Shown here piece after piece: positions 59,311 to 64,000 of a stretch of DNA of 64,000 nt (within the stretch, counting starts at the first letter, position 1; every line of letters begins with the position of its first letter). The notes beneath the pieces were generated by a model that worked only from the letters and a program-made list of their open reading frames with translations, made no database searches and had not been told where the DNA came from. The stretch comes from Aptenodytes patagonicus. Its lineage: Eukaryota > Chordata > Aves > Sphenisciformes > Spheniscidae. The stretch covers positions 58,196,065-58,260,064 of the forward strand of contig NC_134952.1 in assembly GCF_965638725.1 (NCBI RefSeq), written 5' to 3'. Both the position numbers and the translations under genes were made by a program.

Positions 59311-62300
59311 GTGGTAAAAGGCAGACTGTAAGATTCACAGGCTTTACCTTAATGCAGATAATCAAGAATAGTCATCCTAATAAATAGATAGCGGTTCTAT
59401 GAAATGGAGGCTTTCTGCTCTGAGAATAAGTAAAACAGCAGCCAGAATATTTTACTAATGTTATTATGAAAGAAATACAAAGATGAAGGGCCCGAATTTT
59501 GAAACAGAGCAGCAGCTGCACACATTTGGTTTTGTTTTTCAAAAAGAGCACAGTTCCCATTTAGCCTTCAAAGTGGCTGCTCTGTCAAAAGGCCCACTGA
59601 CGTATTGAACCTCTTGACATTTTGATTTTTAATTTACCCTGAAATATTGTGAAGGGATCGGTTAAGTGCTGAACTTCATTTTTCTTTTAGTCTGCTGCAG
59701 TCAAATGGAGTGGAGCTGTATCTTTAAAATCTTGCCCCATTTTGCGTATAGTAGGGACATGGAAAATTGGCTTTCTATGAGTGCAAAGGCAAGAAAGGAT
59801 GTAGAAAGCTTGCTGAAAAAGAACTGAAAATTGCCTGCTTCACTGTAGCCTTGTCTCAGTAAGATGCTCCTTGTCTGCAGAAATAGTAGTTGTTTCCTAC
59901 CTTCTTATTCCACATATTAGTAATTACACTGGCCATTTTAAGAAACTACTTATGAGTGTGGATTATTTTCATGTCTGGTCAAATGATGAATAATGATTTA
60001 GTATTCCTGTGCCACATTCTTGCAAAGCACTTTAAACTGATTTGAGTACATGAGCCTGATCTTTTAAAAAATCTCAACTGAGCAAGAAGTAGCTGAAATT
60101 ATCCTGAAAAAAAGCACTCAGGTGGCATGTCATTTCTTAGCTGTACGAGGTGAGAAGGGGAAAGGCAAGGCAGCGGTAAAAACAAGGGAAGAATTTCCTG
60201 GGAACAAGCTCAAGATGCATCCACAGGGAAATCCCTTAGGGCCTCCAGGCAGGTAAATAACTAGCATTAAACTGTCCTGCAGCTCTTTGGCTCACTTATC
60301 TTATTTTTTTCCTTTGTTTCTTTCTTTCTTATGGAAAACCCTCACACAGTGCAGTGCCCTGAATATTTTCATTCTTTATTTGATTTGATAAATGCCTTTT
60401 CCATATTTTTTTCTCTAAATTTTGGGCACCAGTTGATAGCATCCTAAAGTTTTCTCCTATGAAACAACGTAGTTAAAGACTAGTCTGAGAAAGTTGCCGC
60501 TCTTCTGGATGGGCAGAGCATGCAGGCAACTAGCTCAAAGACAGATTTAGGCATTAACGAAGGGAGATCATCCTCTTCCTCTATCTATATTGGCCACATA
60601 GAAATGGCCAAAGTAAAGAGGCCTCCAGTGCCTAAAATTAGGAGACCACTGAAATTCAGAACACCGTCTGTGATGGGCACATTTCCCCGTGCTGCCATGT
60701 TTCCCTGCAGCCCGATCCGAGGAGGATCGGTGCAGCCTTTGCCATCGCGGCTGCCTGGGCATACAAAGAGCAACTTCTCTTTACTCATCTAAGAGGAGAG
60801 TTTAAGCATCGAGAAATTTGCTTCCTGGTCAGCAAGCCAGAGGCAAAGCAAGACACCACGTGTGGTACTTGCAGTCACCTGGTCTTTTATTTTTCAATGT
60901 GGGAGGGGAGGAGGACTGCATGGTTATGTGTTTCTGTGGCAGAGAAGATGGTGCCACAGTGAGGAACGCCGCTGTCCAAGGGAGGAGGGGACTGGAAAAT
61001 GCCTGAGGACGTCGATTGTTGGGATAAAGACTTGGGAAGATCATAAGGTTGAAGAAAAAGATGATAGAAAGGGTAGATGGTTTTGCTGTAGACCTTAAAT
61101 GACCTGGGCATTCTTCAGCTGCTTCTACATAGATTTGTCAGAGACTAGCACCCCAGGAGGGGTGACTGACCAAAGGCCAGGCAATTTAGCGTACAAAGAT
61201 CAGAAAGGACAAATGAGCACGTACCAGCAAGATGGGGCATAGCACGCTGTCATGGACAGGACCCTGGGGGCAGGGAGCCTACATGCACCAAGGCACGAGA
61301 CGAGAAGTAAAACCAGGCGGCTCAGAGCATGGCAGCGACACCTCGCCCTGCTTGGAAAGCAAAGAGGGGAGCTAGGGACTGCTCACCATACGGTGTTGTC
61401 TGCCCCGCAGGGGACACAGTACGGTTTACAGAAACGCGAAGAAAGGATTGTCAGATGACCTGGAGGCGTTTCATTGCTTCTGGAAGAAGTCATTAAGTAC
61501 ATTAGTTAAAAGGGAGTTGGCCCTATCGAAAGGTAAGTGAAAGGCAGGGGCAGGCGGTTCGTAGCCAGACTGCCGATGGGGAGCGCGTGACGCAGCTGTT
61601 CGCCCAGGACAGGTCCGGCATTAACCCAGAGAGGCCATCAACACTGGCCCTGGGAATTAGGTTCAGGGAGACCTTCTCGCAGAGAGAAACCCACCAACTA
61701 CCAAGGCAAGGGGCTGCCCCAGGGGTCCAAGTTGGTAGATAACTTAATTACAGGATGGGAGCATCAAAAAGGCACCGCTGAAGAAGCAGAGGAGTTTTCC
61801 TGGTATCCTTTCCATTCATTTAGTTAAACAGGTGCCAGGTTTGCAAGCAGACCGTCTTATTGAAGTTTAGGACAGATTTGTATTGATTTGAAGTCAGGAC
61901 ATTGCCCAGCTAAGTGAACCTGCAATAAACTAATTTTATGCCAAGTTAAGCCTGTATAAAAAAATCTTGCAGTGGTTAAAATGAATTGGCATTTAAACAA
62001 AGTAAACTTAATTTGATAAAACTTCAGTGAGAAGATGAGGCTACTCATATTGTGGCCCTGCAAGAGCATTTGAGAGAGTTATTCATATAATTCTTGTTGC
62101 ACAGAAAAAAGCCTGGATTTGAATCTATACAGCAACATCAAATAGAAAGGGGTTTATGAACAGATTTTTTTTTAAAAAATCCTGATTATGATTTAAAGGC
62201 CTAGTTCTAATTCTTTGACTAAAATAATTTTCTATTATAGTATAATTCACTATTCAAAAAGAGTAAGGTAGCAGATAGTGTCTAAAGCCAAGACAAAACT

Positions 62301-62329
62301 ACAAGATGGCATGTAAAATAACTGTAATT
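59311..62329. other. Non-coding stretch, no gene recognised
   Basis: AT-rich on the left. The part at 59570-59760 has CNE-like texture. Frames near 60520-60790 (Pro/Arg-rich, 64-90 codons on both strands) and 61252-61458 have no recognisable family. The stretch 61520-61860 looks repeat-like but could not be assigned. Confidence 0.45.
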
Positions 62330-62530
62330 AAACAATCAAATGTAGCAATTAAACATGAATGATTCTTTATTAGGCTGAATGAGGATGCCAAACAAGACTC
62401 CACAGGTGGCGAGTTTATTCCCCCATGCTCGTTGGTATTTTCATTAGCAGCTCTTGGCATAGCCAGACATGCAAATCTGTCTGTGCCTTTAAGAGCAAGC
62501 GCCTATTTAGGTACCTATTTAGTCAATGTT
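62330..62530. promoter_or_regulatory. Candidate conserved non-coding element with octamer motif
   Basis: Contains a perfect POU/octamer word ATGCAAAT (about 62469-62476), an E-box (CAGGTG near 62403), GCAATTAAACATGAATGATT (62345-62364) and TTCATTAGCAGC. Repeat-free. The octamer plus homeodomain words fit a SOX/POU-type developmental enhancer. Unproven. Confidence 0.3.
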
Positions 62531-63329
62531 CTGCACGGAGAATAATGAAATGCACGACTGTAGCATGGCAATAGAAAATGCTGGGAAGAGTGTTGTTTCG
62601 CTACAGGATCTAGAGGTCACCATTAAAACCCTAAAAGCAATGCAAGCCAGCAGCGCTGCTCTTTGACAGATGCAACATCCAGCCGGCCGAGATGGGCTTT
62701 GCTGGGCGCCACAGCCGCGACCAGGCGGCAGAGCTTTGTGAAGCATGTGAACTCTCCTTGCAGACATTGCCATTTCGAAGCCAACTTCTTTGCCGGCAGC
62801 CGGAGGCGACAAGTTTTTCGCAGCCGTTGTGCCTTGCAGCCCTGCCGCCCCGGAGGCACGCCAGGGAGGCATCGGTGCAGCTGCTGGGTTTGCCCGGGCT
62901 GGCATCCAACGTGGCCAGCGTCCCCCTGGCAGGAGCAGGGCCATCAGCTCCCCCTGGAGCCACCCACCGCCCTGAGCCTTTTTGGGGCAGGGGCTCCCCA
63001 GGGCTTTTCCCAGGTTACAATACTTGCCACATCGCTCTCTGAAGCCGAGGTCTGCCTGAAGGCAGGGACTGGACTCCGCCTGCAAAGCGGAACTTGCAAA
63101 AATGACCCAGCTGAACAGCCAGCCAGTCAAACCCTACATCAACCTGCACTCAGGAGAAGGCTGGATTTGCATGCTGCCAGCCGGACAAGGTGCCCCAGCA
63201 ATAAAACGGTTAACAGCAGAGCTGTGGGAAAACCAGGCGAGATAATTATGCTGATTATGCTGCTCTCCTTCAGCAACAGAGGCAATGGCACACTGCATTT
63301 GGTGCGGGGCACATTTTTTTTAAAGATTA
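62531..63329. other. GC-moderate non-coding stretch with long chance frames
   Basis: The part 62640-63030 is GC-richer. It has a 233-codon plus-strand frame (62663-63364), a 203-codon minus-strand frame (62519-63130) and several others that overlap almost completely. Translations are Arg/Ala/Pro-rich without domains, and frames start from non-ATG codons in places. No splice signals of quality bracket them, so I call no gene. It might be a GC-rich exon of an unknown transcript. Confidence 0.4.
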
Positions 63330-63660
63330 ATTGGGAAGAGCTCACAGGAAAGAAACAAAGGTGATAAAGGATTTGGAAAATAGGACCTGTGAGAGAAAGG
63401 CATATTCAGACTGGAGAAGAGAGGGCTGAAGGGACACATAACTGTCTACGAGCACGTTAAGGGACATTTATAAAGAGAATTGGGACTAATTCTCATTAGT
63501 CAGTGAGGACAGAACAGGAACTAATGGGTTTTAACTCCAGGAGGCAAAAATCAGGTTAAATATTAGGGAAAACTCCCCAGGATCAAACAGGTAACAGCAA
63601 TCTGCCAAGGGAGCCCAGACAATGGCCACCACTGCGGAGATGCCAGGAGAGACCAGACAC
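63330..63660 (+). mobile_element. CR1 LINE 3' portion, decayed
   Basis: Follows older avian CR1. 'gggaagagctcacaggaaag' lies at 63330, 'cagactggagaagagagggc' at 63408, 'taactgtctacgagcacgtt' at 63440 and 'gggacatttataaagagaat' at 63461. These are followed by 'aggttaaatattagggaaaa' at 63552 and 'caatctgccaagggagccca' at 63598. It covers the end of ORF2 and part of the 3' UTR. Indels break the frame. The octamer tail is not visible, so the 3' end is lost or decayed. Confidence 0.85.
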
Positions 63661-64000
63661 CAGGCCCGCAAAGGCAGAGGGGAAGCCATCCGAGCAATCC
63701 TCTAGCAGCCAGGCTGGAGATCGTGGCCGACCCACTGAGGAACTCCCCTCACCTGAAAGGTTCGGGCGTAGGACAAGAGGCCCCAGAAAGAGCAGACTAC
63801 ATGGGAGGGCTAGAAACTATTCAGGTAAAAGTGTCTCAGCAATGGGGCAGAGCTTTTGCTGCAGCCGGGTCAGTTGTGATGGGGATTGTCAAGCCACTCT
63901 GTCCTTTCTTCCCAACTGGGTTTTCTCACCAGGGATGGAGAGAGACAGCCCCGCAGCTGGTCCTCCTCGCACCTGGCTGCAACATGCACTTGGGGACTGC
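63661..64000. other. Non-coding end of window
   Basis: GC-moderate sequence that may be the strongly diverged remainder of the CR1 3' UTR or unique DNA. Nothing else is supported. Confidence 0.35.

Noticed and set aside
62663..63364. 233-codon plus-strand frame facing a 203-codon minus-strand frame (62519-63130)
   Set aside because: Fully overlapping frames in GC-moderate DNA without domains or splice context. They run into CR1 sequence at the right end.
1..64000. CRISPR arrays, operons, prophage or bacterial islands
   Set aside because: No spaced direct repeats, no ribosome binding sites and no dense coding. The repeat families are avian.

Overview
This window reads as nuclear DNA from a bird, probably a neoavian. 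The evidence is the repeat content. There are CR1 LINE 3' ends with the typical octamer tail, two nearly full-length avian ERV long terminal repeats of about 595 bp, and several very old amniote repeats (MIR-type SINEs and an L2-like LINE tail). The sequence is AT-moderate, has vertebrate-like CpG depletion, and contains one sharp CpG island. Operons, ribosome binding sites and dense coding are absent. No open frame is recognisable as a known protein, and every long frame looks like chance.

Layout: 1-4.1 kb is unremarkable sequence ending in a GC-rich block. A minus-strand solo LTR occupies 4076-4670. From 4.7 to 17.7 kb there is non-coding DNA with fragments of old SINEs, including an inverted pair of tRNA-derived heads near 11.6 kb. 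A CpG island with shores lies at about 17.7-19.2 kb. It carries splice-donor-like sites on both strands, a minus-strand YY1-type motif and a CTCF-like motif, and is the only promoter-like region in the window. From 20 to 22.5 kb there is a probable conserved non-coding block, a strong CTCF-like motif and a decayed L2-like LINE. From 22.5 to 38 kb the window is AT-rich, with stretches that look like conserved non-coding elements (CNEs). CR1 remnants sit at 38.2, 46.5-46.9, 49.0-49.5 and 63.3-63.7 kb. A second solo LTR lies on the plus strand at 56192-56785, with a perfect 5-bp target duplication.

The best overall reading is intronic or intergenic (possibly gene-desert) DNA with one CpG-island promoter that may drive a non-coding RNA or an untranslated first exon. 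The CNE calls rest only on sequence character (homeodomain-like TAATTA motifs, lack of repeats, balanced composition) and are hypotheses that need alignment. I found no previously undescribed system that I can support. The points most worth a second look are the orphan CpG island and its flanking CTCF-like motifs, the LTR pair with intact CRE and TATA signals, and the perfect CpG-rich palindrome beside the island.
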